Positions 48,506 to 60,300 are shown, counted from the first letter of the stretch. The stretch: DNA of 64,000 nucleotides from Allomyces macrogynus ATCC 38327 (GCA_000151295.1 GG745374.1:278880-342879); one strand, 5' to 3'. The notes: generated from the sequence alone by a model not told the origin. A program made the numbers and translations.

Positions 48506-50339
48506 ATGACCGCCACCTACCAGCACGAGCGCATGCAGCAGCTCGAGAATCTGATTCAGGAGCAGAAGAGGACGATTGCCAAGCTGACAGAGGAAAACAA
48601 GACGCTGACCGCCGTACGTATCCCATTTATTCTTCGAGGGCTGATTTCCGTGCTTACATTTTTGCTTCGCTTCTCAGATGCAACGCCGCCAGGACAAGGC
48701 CATCCAGTCGCTCAACCGCGACCAGGGCAACCTGCCCGCGGCCATGGACCAGCTGCGGGACGAGCTGCGCGCCGTCAAAGCGCAAAACAAGAAGTACGTC
48801 GAGCGGCTCAACCAAGAGGAGCGGCAGACGCGCGAGCTGCACAACGAGCTCGCAGCGCAGCGCGACAAGTCGGACCGCGTCGTGCACCGGCTCAAGGGCG
48901 TGCAGGACGAACTGGAGGCGCATATCCGAGACCTCGTTTTCCGGCTCGAGCAGTACGAGGGCGTGTTGACTGAAGAGGACAAAGTGCGGGTAAGTGCGGA
49001 GTGACGCTTGCCGGTTGGAAACGGAACCAACGCTGACGACACATCTATCTAGCCACATGCGCGCTCGGAAACTACGCTTTCGTCCCGCGCACCGTTGCCG
49101 GTCGATCGCAGCGCCCAAAGTATGTCGCGAGTCTCGGTTCGGTCCACGGTCGCGCCCACGGCTGCACGCTCGATCCAGGCGCTCGCAGACTCGCCCGTCG
49201 TCAAGGACTCGCGTGCGCCATCTCATGCCGTCGCTGCCATTCCGCCCGAGCCTTCCCTCTCCAACGATTCCCCCCCGGCCAACACACCGGTGCTCGACGA
49301 AGACGCAATCCCCGAGACGGTTCCGGCACAAGACACGGCCGAGGTCCTGGCTGACTGCGGCCTGGAGCAGTCAGCCAGGACCTCGGCCGTGGCAACGGTC
49401 CCACTGTCGTTGCCGAGCGAGCCAAAGGCCGTCGGTCCAGCACATTCTTCTCGTTCTGTGGCTCCTACGCCCGCCGCGGCGCTCGCATCAGCTCCAACAC
49501 CTGCGGCGTCGACGGTACCCGCAGCGTCGGCGGCACCTGCAGCAGTTTCAGCACCCACTGTGCCCGCAACCGTCCAACAGTCAACAACCATGTTCAAGCC
49601 CAACCTCGCGGCACGGTCGTGGGCGCCGCTCGGTCCGGCGACTGCCGCTACGCCTGCACCGGAAACGACCATGTCGTCGACTGCGCTCAACCCTCTCGCC
49701 CTTCTCGACAAGCCGGCTGGTAACTCGGCCGTGGCGAACCCGCTCGCTCTCCTTGACAGGTCGCCCACCACGTCGTGTTCTCCACCTCTTGCTGCATCGA
49801 CCAAGCCCAGTTTCGCAACGTCACTTCCGACCGGGCTCAATTGGATGACCCCTTCGGCAACCGCTTCCGCGCCGACCTCGACGCCGTCGGCCCCGGCCGT
49901 CCCGGCTGTCGCGGCCCCGGCTGCTCCATCGGCGCCGTCGGCATTCCCGTCGACTCCCGCATCACGCCCGGCCCCTTCCATCGCATCGTTCCTGACCCCC
50001 ACCACGACCACGGCACCGAAACTCCCCGCCGCACCGGTCTCGGCATCCTTCACGTCGCTCTCGACAAGCCCACCGCGCGCTGCAACAGACACGGCCTCCG
50101 CGCTCCCGCTCTTCCTGCGGCAGGACGCGCCGGCGGCCGTGCGGCCCGTTGGTCTCTCATTTATCATTCCGGCTGGGGACGCGGCATCGAAACCGGCTAC
50201 ATCCGCGCGCACCCAGCCTGTGGGGTCGTCGTCGTTCCTTGACGCGTACGCGCCGTCGTTTGGTGCCGCGTCGGCGGCCACCGAGTCGCCGGCGGTCGCG
50301 GGGCGGCGGCGGAGTGTGGCCGAGACGGGATTCTTTTGA
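48506..50339 (+). CDS. Lebercilin (LCA5)-like coiled-coil protein
   Basis: Exons 48506-48613, 48678-48989, 49053-50339 (introns 64 and 63 nt, donors gtacgt and gtaagt), giving ~568 aa from the first ATG. The frame is open further upstream and a 5' exon may be missing. Residues 1-140 form a coiled coil that matches the lebercilin domain: QLENLIQEQKRTIAKLTEEN, then MQRRQDKAIQSLNRDQGNLP after intron 1, ELRAVKAQNKKYVERL, and HRLKGVQDELEAHIRDLVFR. In animals lebercilin is an axonemal/intraflagellar transport partner; a flagellar role here is inferred. The last ~420 residues are Ala/Ser/Pro/Thr-rich and look disordered, with repeated NPLALLD segments (two copies at ~49695-49760). A perfect inverted repeat lies inside exon 3. 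Confidence 0.6.
49334..49391. repeat. Perfect 25-bp inverted repeat inside the lebercilin-like gene
   Basis: Arms 49334-49358 and 49367-49391 are exact reverse complements with an 8-nt loop. In frame they encode TAEVLAD and SARTSAV. The stem would be very stable in RNA (17 of 25 pairs are G-C). Confidence 0.95.
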
Positions 50340-50914
50340 TGGTGAGGACGGATTGTGCGGATCGACTGGGATGGACTGGCGCACGAAGACTCTTTTTCGA
50401 CACGCATTTCCGGGAACAATATGATCCATCTTGAATCAAGTCGCACCAAGCCAGGAGTACCGAACTCGACACGGCTGACTTGCTACCGGCGACCCCTTTG
50501 CCACGACGCTGCTCTTTCACTTCGCGTTGATAAGCGAACAAAAATGAGGAATATGGAAGCGAAAATTCAAAACAGGAGGACGGAGATCGCGGCTCGCCAA
50601 GGCACCATATTTACGCCCTCCGCTTGACGTATTCGGCCCACTTTGACCATGCTCACGAACCCATGGGGTGCGACGACGATGAGTCTCCAAAACACCCATA
50701 GAAACGCGGTCCAGCAATCTCAACCAATCTTCTCCACCCGATCAACCTGGCACGTTCAACAGCGTTGGGTCGCGAAGGAGGTCCGCGACGCATTGCGGGT
50801 CGAACCGGGATTCGCGGATGGCCTCAAAATGGCGCTCACGTCGTTGGCCGCGGCCAAAACAAAAGCGCATGGACGTATATGGTACAGAGATGGGTTCACT
50901 CGTTGCGACTGCGA
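50340..50914. other. Intergenic, convergent 3' flanks
   Basis: 575 bp between the stop of the lebercilin-like gene (+) and the stop of the Cox23-like gene (-). No gene recognised; small frames without motifs. Confidence 0.4.
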
Positions 50915-51389
50915 CTACTCGAGCTCGCCTCGGTTGGCCTTTTTCCGCATCACTTGCTGCAGCGGTAGAGAACAAAGCGAGATGGTCAATACCTCCATCT
51001 TCACATCGAATCCCTTAGCGATGCGTATCGGAAGCACCGTACCCAGACGCGCTTGCAGTCTTGGTAGTCCTGAAACAGATCGCGGCAAATTTGGCGGTCG
51101 TAAGAATGGTCCTCGAGGCACTACGATTGCCGCAGTTCCCGCAAACACAACCGAGGGGAAATGAGGGCGAGCACGTGATCGGATCAGCCGCAGGGTCGAA
51201 TGACTCGTGCATGCAGGGCGAGTGGACAAGTACGCGGAACGATGCGCGGGCCTCGGACTTGCAGTAGTCGTGCAGCGTTGGGATGCCCTTCTTGTTGGGG
51301 TCGCCGGCCTTGGCCACGGCCGCGGCGTTCTCGGACGCGGCGCGCGCCGAGCCGGATGACGGGGTGGTTGGGAGCGCGGAGCTGGACAT
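50915..51389 (-). CDS. Cox23-like twin CX9C mitochondrial intermembrane-space protein (CHCHD7 type)
   Basis: Small protein of 91 aa in three exons on the minus strand: 51389-51234, 51120-51043, 50956-50915 (introns 113 and 86 nt, all phase 0). Only the spliced reading gives the coiled-coil-helix fold: first pair C-KSEARASFR-C, with the second Cys created exactly at the exon 1/2 join, then second pair C-RDLFQDYQD-C followed by KRVW and, across intron 2, QVMRKKANRGELE. The order YCKSEA...CLED...QIC..LF..Y..CK..W follows Cox23, which helps cytochrome c oxidase assembly and is oxidised by the Mia40 relay. Reading through without splicing loses one cysteine. The N-terminal ~35 residues are Ser/Ala-rich. 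It is distinguished from other twin CX9C families by the DYxxCKxxW motif. Confidence 0.8.
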
Positions 51390-52694
51390 GGGGAGCTGGG
51401 TTGAACGGAGCGGTAGGGCTGCTGAGGTCGGGCTGGAATGCGGGAACCTGGCAGTTCGCGCGGTTGCAGCTGCTTGGGTTGATCTTGCTGATTGACGTTG
51501 CCGCCCGTTGCGAGTTGCGCTGGGGGATTGCCGGGTGTTGGTCTGTTAACAGGTCAGTGTTGTTCAATGTGGTCGTGCTGCAGCGCGATCTTTGGGCACG
51601 CGCAAGACGCGTGTGGCACATGACCGCGGCATGGCGCCTCATTTTCTTTTGGTCGGCGCTGCCTCTTCGTGTTCGCTGCCAGTCTCCGTAAAAGTTGGCA
51701 ACCATGCGCGCGCCCAAGCTATCGATTCTGACGACTGCACGCATTCGTCGACGCGCTACGACCGTCGTCCGCGCGACTCGGCGGCCAACCGGCGCAGGCG
51801 ACAAGCGGGCGGGTCTCCACGCTGCCGCGCGTGTCGCATCGTGTCACTGGCGCTGCCCTGGTCTGCTCGCGCTGCACTCGGCTTGATCGCGCTCCCTTCC
51901 CACCCAACCTTCCCGACGCTCGCTTCATTCCATGGCGATTGTTTCGACGTCGTGTTTTCAGGAGCTGCCCGCGCGCGTCCTGCCTCGCCATGCTCCGCCA
52001 GGCCTTGTGGCCCGCCGCCCTACGACGCGCGTTCAGGGTCCACCCGGCTTTCGTGCACGCCAAGGCCGTTGGATTGGCGGCGACGACGATGCTCGGTGCC
52101 AACAATGAGTGCGCTCGACGTCGCCACCGGTCGCCACCCGTCCCGCCGCCCTTCTTTGCTCCCAGCATGATTCCCCCCTTCAAGTGACCTGCGCCGGCCC
52201 CAACCTTCCATGCGCGTCATCGTCGTCAGGACTCGGAAAACGCGCGTCCGGTGTCCGCGGTGCCGGCGTCGCGCGCGGGCGCAGAAGACATGTTTGATCA
52301 CCCACGTTCTGCTCCACGTCTCGCACGACGACGACTTGGTGATGGCGAAGTCGATCCTTTCGGGGCGGCGCGACTCGGTCGACTCCGCAACACGCCGTGT
52401 TGTCCGCAACTCGCCGTTTCGGACGAACCGGAGCGGTGAACGGCCGTCCGCTCCAACAGCGGCCGTCTGGTCGTCGCTGCACGGGCGTTGGCATGCATTT
52501 CGCGCCGTGATCGCATCGCCCGGTCTCCCCTGCAATACTTGAATAGCCCCGGCCCCGCCCGCGACCCGCGCGTGCTCTTCCTCTCCCTCTCTCCGCATCT
52601 GCTCGCCCGCGACGTCGCTCGTGGTCCCCCCATCAACCAACACGTCAATCCTCTTCCATCACCGTCCGTCAACCCCGCTCCCGCACCCATCGAC
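51390..52694. other. Intergenic, mostly without supported genes
   Basis: 1.3 kb between divergent genes (Cox23-like to the left on minus, coiled-coil gene to the right on plus), so both promoters lie here. A CT-rich leader (52560-52680) precedes the plus-strand ATG. One small candidate ORF is listed separately. Confidence 0.4.
51990..52187 (+). CDS. Possible small mitochondrial-targeted protein
   Basis: A 65-residue frame starting MLRQALWPAALRRAFRV, an Arg-rich amphipathic stretch without acidic residues that resembles a mitochondrial presequence, followed by a short hydrophobic segment (AVGLAATTMLGA) and a C-terminus ending MIPPFK. A 57-nt in-frame candidate intron (from gtgcgc at ~52106 to cccag at ~52165) would remove the Arg-rich middle. 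No family was recognised and the frame may be chance in CpG-rich sequence. Confidence 0.22.
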   Translation: MLRQALWPAALRRAFRVHPAFVHAKAVGLAATTMLGANNECARRRHRSPPVPPPFFAPSMIPPFK

Positions 52695-55600
52695 ATGGCG
52701 ACACAGATCGACCTCGAGTCGATCCAGCGCGTGCTCCAAGTGCAGGGCGAGCAGCTCGTGACGCTTACCGCGCAGCACGCGCAGGAAAAGGCTGCGCTGG
52801 CCCGCACGCTCGAAGATACCAAGACGGCCTTGCTCGGCATTCAGGACTCGCTGCTCACGGCGCTCAAGCGCAACCGCGAGCTCGAGGAGGCCGCGGAAAA
52901 CGCACGGTCGTCGCGGTCGCGGTCGCTGGAGCAGGTGCGTTTTTCATTCAATTGGGAGATTTCATTTTGGAATGAAGTGGAGCACCGGCGTGTTCGCAGA
53001 GCGCGATCAACTTCACTCACCCATCGCGACTGTTCTATAGACGCCCGACGACGACAGCGCGCTGCGCACCATGGTCACGACCTTCGCGACTGACCGGGCG
53101 AGTCTGCTCGACACGCACGCGCGCGAGATTGCGGCCAAGGACGCCGACCTGGCCACGGCAAACGACCAGATCACGCACCTCGAGTCGGCGAACCGCCAGC
53201 TCGAAACGACCGTCGCGCACCTCGAGTCGGAAATTGTCGCGCTCAAGCAGGCGCACGCCGATCTCGAGGCGAGTGCCGCCGAGACCAAGGCCGCGCTCGA
53301 CGCGGAACTCGCACAGGTCAAGGAATCGCATGTCGCGCAACTGACGGCCGCGCGCGAAGTGGCCGAGGCGACGCTGAAGGAAGCGAAGGAAGAGCATGTT
53401 GCGGAACTCGCCGCGGCGCTGCAGGAGGCCAACGACAAGCACATTGCGGAACTCGCGGCGGTGCGCGAGGAGGCCGAGACCGCGTTGCAGGAGGCCAACG
53501 ATAAGCACGTTGCGGAGCTCGCTGCCGCGCGCGAGGTCACTGAAGCGACTCTGCAGCAAGCGAAGGGCGCGCATGTCGCCGAACTCGCAGCTGCACGTGA
53601 GGCCGCGGAGGTGGCGTTGCAGGAGACCAACGACAAGCACGTTGCCGAACTCGCGACCGTGCGCGAGATTGCCGAGGCACGGATTGCCGAGGTGCAGGCC
53701 AAGTTTGACGCTGCCAACCAGGAACTGATTGACAGCGGGCTCGCGGCGGCGCAGGCGGCCGAGCAGGCCGATGCGATGATTGCCGAATTGAAGGCGCAGC
53801 TCGACGCGGCCAACGATAAGCACGTCGCAGAACTTGCCGCGGCGCGCGAGATCGCCGAAGCGCAGATTGCCGAGGGGCAGGCTAAGTTCGACGCGGTCAA
53901 CCAGGAGCTGATCGACAGTGGACTCGCGGCCGCGCAGGCTGCGGAGAAGGCCGACGCTCGGATCGCCGAATTGCAAGCGCAGCTCGACTCGGCCAACCAG
54001 GAGCTCGTGGACAGCGGCCTCGCCACGGTCAAGGTTGCCGAGGAGGCCGATGTGCGCGTTGCGGAGATCCAGGCGCAGCTCGACGCGGCCAACGACAAAC
54101 ACGTCGCGGAACTCGCGGCAGCGCGCGAGGTGGCCGAAGCGGCGTTGCAGGAGGCCAACGACAAGCATGTAGCGGAACTCGCGGCGGCACGTGAGGCCGC
54201 TGAGGTGCAGCTGGCCGAGATTCAGGCCAAATTTGACGCGGCCAACCAGGAGCTCATCGACAGTGGGCTCGCAGCCGTGCAGGCCGCCGAGCAGGCCGAC
54301 GCGCGGATTACCGAGTTGCAGGCCAAGTTTGACGCGGCCAACCAGGAACTGATCGACAGTGGCCTGGCCGCCGTGCAAGCCGCCGAACAGACCGACGCGC
54401 GCATTGCCGAGCTGCAGGAGCAGCTCGATGTGGCCAACGCCAAGCTCGCCGAACTGGCGACCGCCACGGCACGCGGGCTGCCCGAGGAGGAGGAGGACGT
54501 GGCCGAGCCGATTGTCGAGACGGTCAAGGTCGACGACGAGCAGGACGCGCCCGAGCCCAAGGCCGATGTCGAGGTCTCGGTTGCCGTCGCTGCCGAGGAG
54601 ACTGTCGAGAAATCGGCCGAGGTTTTGGCTGACAGCGCCGAGGAGGCTGTTATCGCCGAGAAGGAGGCCGTCGTCGAGTTGGTCGAGGTCAAGGAGACGA
54701 CGCGCGACTTGGAGGTGGTGGAGGAGGCGATCCGCGACTTGCCCGTTGACGAGACCGTCGAGGAGCCCGCCGCGGAATGCGCGGATACGGCGGCCGAGGA
54801 GTGCACCATCGATGCCTCGGTCGACGTCGAACCGACGCTGTGCGACGCGTCGCCCGCCGTCGCCGAAGAGGAGATCCCCGCCCCCGAGGCCACGCAGGAG
54901 ATGGCCGAGCCAGTGTGCGATACCGCGGAGCCGACCGCCGAGCCCGAAGAGATGCCTGCAGCCGCTGCCGATGAGCCCGTGCCGCTGTCGCGGTCGATCG
55001 AAGCGTCGTTTGAGCACATTGCCGCCGAGTCGGAGCACGAGTTTGTCGATGCCGGCCTATCGTCGGACGGCGACCTGACAGTCATTGAGACACCTGCTGT
55101 GGAGAACGCCGATGACGCGCAGTGCGAGGTCGATGCCGTCGAGGCGCCTGCGCCGGCCCAGGACGAGGCGCCGGTCGCGGTCAAGACGGTGGACGAGGTC
55201 GATGCGGCCCTTGTGGAGACCGCGGAGGAGGTGATTGTCGCCGAGGCCATCGAGGAGGCACTCGAGGAAGCGGCCGTTGCCGAGGTCATCGTGGAATCCG
55301 TCGAGGACGCTGTCGCCGAGGCCATCGTGGATGAGGCGCTCGAAGAGGCCGTCGAGGAAGATGTCGCGGAGGCCGTCGTCGAGGAGGCGATCGAGGAGTC
55401 CGTCGAGGACGCTGTCGCTGGGTACATCGTGGAGGAGGCGCTTGAAAAGGCCATCGCGGAGCAGGTTGAGGAGCAACTCGAGGAGGGCGTCGCGGAGCAG
55501 GTCAAGGAGTGTGCCCAGGACACGGCCGACGAGACTGTCGAGGCCGACCTGGTCCCGCAAGACGCACGGTTTATCACGTCGTTTGCGGCACACGTCATCA

Positions 55601-56823
55601 TCAACCATTCGACACTGGACACGGCCGAGGAGACTGTCGAGGCTGACACGGCCCCGCAAGACGCACGGTTTTTCGCGTCGTTTGCGGCGCATGTCATCAT
55701 CAACAACTCGACCCTGGACCTGGCCGACGCCGAGCAGCCGCAGGACGAGCCGGCAGCCGAGGTTGTCGAGGCTCGCGAGATCGTCGAGGACGAGCCGGCA
55801 CTAGCTGAAGGTGACGCACCCGCCGCTGCCGAGGAGACTGAGGCCACGCGCGAAATCGAGGCCGAGATTGTCGAGCAGGTCGATGCCGCGCCCGTCGCCG
55901 CCGAGCCGATTGCCGAGGCCGATGCTGTGGCCGCGCTGGTTGTTGCCGAGGAACTCGCGGAGAAAGAGGCACTCGCCGCACCCGTCGACGAGATCGCCGC
56001 GGCGCTCGAGCAGGAGGTACTTGATCTTGCTGGTCTTCTTCGGTCGGAACGCTCACTCATGGGCGCCTTGACGATCATGAAGGATGACGAGACGGTGGTT
56101 GACGCGCCCGTTGCCGCCGAGGCGGAACCGACGCCCGAGCAGGAGTACCAGGAGCGCGCGGCCGCGGTCGTTGGCGAGGAGGTAGCAGAAATGGCCCCCG
56201 CAAGCGACGAGGTCGTCGAGGACGCGGCGCCCGCAACCGACGACGCCGAGGTGACGGCCCCGGTCGACAGGGAGGTGGAGGAGATCGCCGCCGTTGTTGC
56301 CGATGTTGTGGAGGAGGAGCCCGCACCACCGGTCGAGGCCGAGCAGGTGGAGGATGAACCCGCTCCCATCGCGGACGCGCACGCCGAGCCAGTCGAGGAA
56401 GAGTCTGCACCTGCCGCTGATGCCGAACCGGTCGAGGAGGAATCCGCGCCCGTCGCCGACGCCGAGCTGGTCGAGTCTGCACTCGCCGCGGCCGCTGAGG
56501 TCGTGGAGGGGGAATCTGCACCCGTCGCCGATGCTGAGCCGGTGGAGAAGGATGCTGCGGTCACCGCCGACTCCGAGCTGGAGGAGAAGGACGCCGCGGT
56601 CGCCGAGACCACCAAGGAGGCCGCGGTCGGCGACGCGGCGAAGCCGGACCCATCATCTCAGGCCGACGCCGAGGCCGACTCCGCCCCTGCCACCACCCCC
56701 GCCGCCGCCGACAACGATCACGTCGACGAAGTGGTGCGCGATGCCGACGTGGTAGACGTGAAGGCGCCCGCCGAGCCCATCGCCGTCGAGCCGGTCGCGC
56801 TCGTGGCCGACGCTGCCGAGTAG
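52695..56823 (+). CDS. Long hendecad-repeat coiled-coil protein with acidic tail
   Basis: Exons 52695-52934 and 53041-56823 (106-nt intron, donor gtgcgt), giving 1340 aa. Residues ~85-560 are an uninterrupted coiled coil built from a 22-residue unit (LQEANDKHVAELAAAREVAE), interleaved with a second unit (AKFDAANQELIDSGLAAAQ); 22 equals two hendecads, favouring a right-handed or nearly straight coil. From ~residue 560 to the end the chain is very acidic (Glu/Ala/Val/Asp, many EEA, VEE, AEP steps) and lacks aromatic residues except in a duplicated 33-residue module at 55531-55728 (PQDARF, SFAAHVIIN). No transmembrane segment, signal peptide or known domain is visible. Possibly a cytoskeletal or septal/centrosomal linker, but this is a guess. 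The family is not recognised. Confidence 0.72.
55531..55728 (+). repeat. Tandem 99-bp (33-residue) duplication inside the coiled-coil gene
   Basis: Two consecutive units (55531-55629 and 55630-55728) share ETVEAD, PQDARF, SFAAHVIIN and STLD at identical spacing. They differ at a few codons, including silent changes, so this is an old duplication rather than an assembly echo. Confidence 0.85.
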
Positions 56824-57379
56824 ATCGCGTGTGCAGCGATGTTTTTATATCTGTACCGACCCGACTTCTGTTTATTTTGTCCATTGTCTCCCCCGGGTTA
56901 TGCGAGTGCGCGGGATACCTGTCTGGTGTTGTTTATTGGTTTCTCCCCTCTGTGAATACACATGCTTTCGTTGGTCGCGTCGCTCGCATCGCCTGCGTCT
57001 GGGAGCGTTTGGGCCTCTGTTTGCTAGTTTCCAGAGACGCGCTGGATGTCTCGTTGGACCACTTTGACACGGCCATCTATCGTACATCCCTCCAGCGCAG
57101 GCAGGAGCGGGCAGATACGTACGAAGAAAAGGGCTGCCCTGATGAGCCAACACGTCGACGACGAAAACGAGCAAGCACGGCATCCAAATGATATAAATAT
57201 CGGCGATCATGAAGGTAACATCAGCAAACAAAAACGAAAAAACCACGACCCACAAAAATGCACAAAAAGCCGTCCAGTCGGAACTTGAGGAGGAAGGAAC
57301 TCAAAGACACGCCAACAAAAATCCAAAATTGAGTCCAACACAATCAATCAAAAAGAACCAACCTTAGCCCATCCATAAC
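56824..57379. other. Intergenic, convergent 3' flanks
   Basis: 556 bp between the stops of two convergent genes. AT-richer than its surroundings, with A-rich runs at 57200-57370 and T-rich sequence at 56840-56960, consistent with polyadenylation regions of both genes. No gene seen. Confidence 0.5.
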
Positions 57380-60300
57380 TCATGGCCCTTCGGTCGGTGC
57401 GTGCGACGGCGCATTCGGCATCGGGTGCACCGGCGCGGCCCAAGGATTCGCATTCGCGTGTGCATGCAAGTGCATTCCCGGCGCCGACGACGCCGCGGCG
57501 GCCGCGGCTGCCGATGTGGCCGCCAGCACCATCCCCGGTCGGATCGCGAGCCCCATCATCGCTGCGGCCGCGGCCGCCGTCGCACCGTGTCCCGCCCCCG
57601 CGCCGGCACCCGCCCCAAGCCCACCGCGCGCCCACCGGAATGGGTCGCGCGGCGCGGACGTGGCCATGGCGCGCGCCATCGCGTGCAGAACCGTCGATTC
57701 CGCGGGACTCGTCGCAGCGAGCGTGAGTGCCGTCATGGCGGCAACGTCCGCGTCGAGCACGGCAGTTGCTGGGGTCACGGGGGTTGCCGGCGCCGTCGAA
57801 GACGGCGACTCGGCGGACGCGCCGGCAGTCGCAGATGATCGGCGGCGCGGTGGGAGTGGCGGCGGTGGGCCCGGCGGGGTGCTGGTGCCTGACGACGGCG
57901 ATCCTGTCCATGCAAATGGGCGCGCGAGACCGAGTCGTGGCGAGGGGAGCGATGAGGCCGCAACGGACGGCGGCGACATGGGTTCGGGCGTGGGTAGGGT
58001 CGCGGAGGATGACGTCGCAGACGATCGGCGACGCCCGAGGACCGCGGGGAACACGGACCGCGCGAGAGAGTCGCGCAGGATCGAGGGTCGTGCGCCGTCG
58101 GTGGTTGTCGCGGGAGCGACGGCGGCCGGGAGCGACGGAGGAGCAGCGGCGCTGGCGCCCAGCATGCCGAGCAGTGACCGCGGGCGCGACTGCGTCCCAT
58201 CCGTCGACTGGTCAGAGGTCGGCAATTGCCGCTGCAGCGGCTCCTCTTCCTCAACGATTGACGCCGGCGGGGACATGACGAGCGGCGCGGCAGGGATCGC
58301 GGGCACGGGCGGCTCTGCGCTGTTCAACTTACCCGCGCTCGTCGTCGCCTCGACCGACGGCGACCGCGACCGGTCGAACCGTGGCACGGGCGCCATGGCT
58401 GTCGCCATCGCAATAGCCTGCCGCGACATGCGCAGCTCGTCGTCATCCGCCTCATCATCCTCGTCATACCCACTCCCCCGCCGCCCACCCGCCGCGGTAC
58501 GTGGCACACTCGACTCGGCCTCGACTTGGGACGTCGGCGGCGTCCGATCCGCGCCACCTCCACTCCGGCGACTACTCCCTCCACCGCCCAAGAACGCCGA
58601 CCACGGCCGCCTCGTGCGCGTCTTGGCAATCCGGCGCTGCGCGGCCTGTGCGGCGGCGACCGTGGCCGCGTCCCCGGCAACCGACGACGTCGGTGTCGCC
58701 GGCTCCGTGTCGTCCTCCTCTGGGATCGGCGGCGGTTGCTGGTCCGGCGGCGGCGTCGCCGCCGAGCCGTGCAGCCGGCGCATGAACGCCCACGCGCGGT
58801 ACTTGGATGCGGGCCGTGCTGGGGAGGTCGCGGGGGACCGCAGTCGGCGCCGCGTCGACTCGTCGTAGGGACACTCGTCTGAATCCGCGGCAGCGGCGGA
58901 AGTGGCGGGGACGGGTGCTGGTGGCGGCGGCGCAATCAGGGCCTCGAGTTCGTCGGGCGCGGCGCGCGTCGCGTCGAGCGGGAGTTCCTCCTCGACGGGC
59001 GCTGGCGGCGGCGGTGGGACGGCGGTATCCGAAACTGTGACCGCGTCCGGCGCAACGGCCGGCACTGGCGCCGCCGTTGGTGGTGCCGCGGCGGAATGCT
59101 GTTTCTGCTGCTGTGCCCATTGGCGCCCTGAGAACCACGCGGCGATCCGCAACGCCGCCTCCATCCCAGACCCGGTCGCGTCCTTGTCGACCGCGGCCGC
59201 ACCCGCAGCCGTCGTCGAATCAGCGTGCCGCACGGGTGACCGCGTGCGCCACCGCGTCCGACTGGACCCGCGGCGCCGCGTCGTCGATGCCGTCCGTGAC
59301 GGCGGTGCCGGTTGTGCCGCCGGCGACGGCTCGCGCGTAGTCGGTGCCCTTGACGGCGGCGGCGGCGGGACCGCGATCGACGGCGGTGGAGTCACGGTCG
59401 CGAGCGCGTTGGGGTCGTCAAAACTCAGTTCCGACTCGGCCGGGCGGAAGTAGTGTTCTGCGGCGAGTTCTGCGGGTGCGTCAGCGGCCTGTGCGCTGGG
59501 CGCGTCGACGAGCGGGCCGAGATGGCTGTGACCGGTACTCGACCGGCGCGACGCGGCGGGCGATGGCGCGGCCGACCCATTGGGTGTGCGCCAATTCCCA
59601 AGAAGCGAGGGCAACGGCGCCGACCGTTTGGCGAGCGCGAGCGATGACTCGAGGGCGTTGGCTTCCGGGTCGTCGTTCGACCGCAGGAGACCGTGCGGGC
59701 TGGTCATGAGTCCCGCAGCGAGCGGAGGCCGCTTCGACTCGGTCCGGCGGTCAGATTGAGCCGCGGCAACAGGAGTCGGCTTTGACGAAGTGCCGCGGCG
59801 TCCCGGCGGGCGCGAAATCCGGCGCCGGAGCCGGCTGGCGCTGCGTGCGCGCGCGGCGGCCGACGCGGCGGGATCGTGGTCGTGCTCCTCGTCGTCGGAC
59901 GGGGACGCGTCCATGATGCGCGTCAAGATCGTGGAAATGTAGAGCTGGAGCGCCTTGACTTCCGAGTTGAGCACGGCGATTTGCGCGTCGTTTTCGGAAT
60001 TGAGGGCCGCACGCGCGAGTTCCGATTCGAGCGAGTCGGCGGGACACCGCGGGCGTGGAGACGTCGCGTCCGGTGCGGGGTCCGCGGGAGCGGCGGCAGC
60101 GACGGCGGGTTCGGGAGCCGACGAGGTCGTGGGCGCGTCGGCAGTGGGCGGTACAGGTGCCGAGGGCCCAAAGAACGCGCCGAGCGATTCGCCGACGGGC
60201 GAGGCCTCGTCAGGCGCGTTGCCGCCGAAAAAGGCGCCGAGCGACTCGCCCACGACCTCCCCCTCCATCGCGCCCCACTGATCCATCGGGTCGTCGTGAT

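Noticed and set aside
54222..56615. 797-residue Ser/Ala-rich minus-strand frame
   Set aside because: Antisense mirror of the Glu/Ala-rich coiled-coil gene; composition is exactly what the complement of GAG/GCC codons gives.
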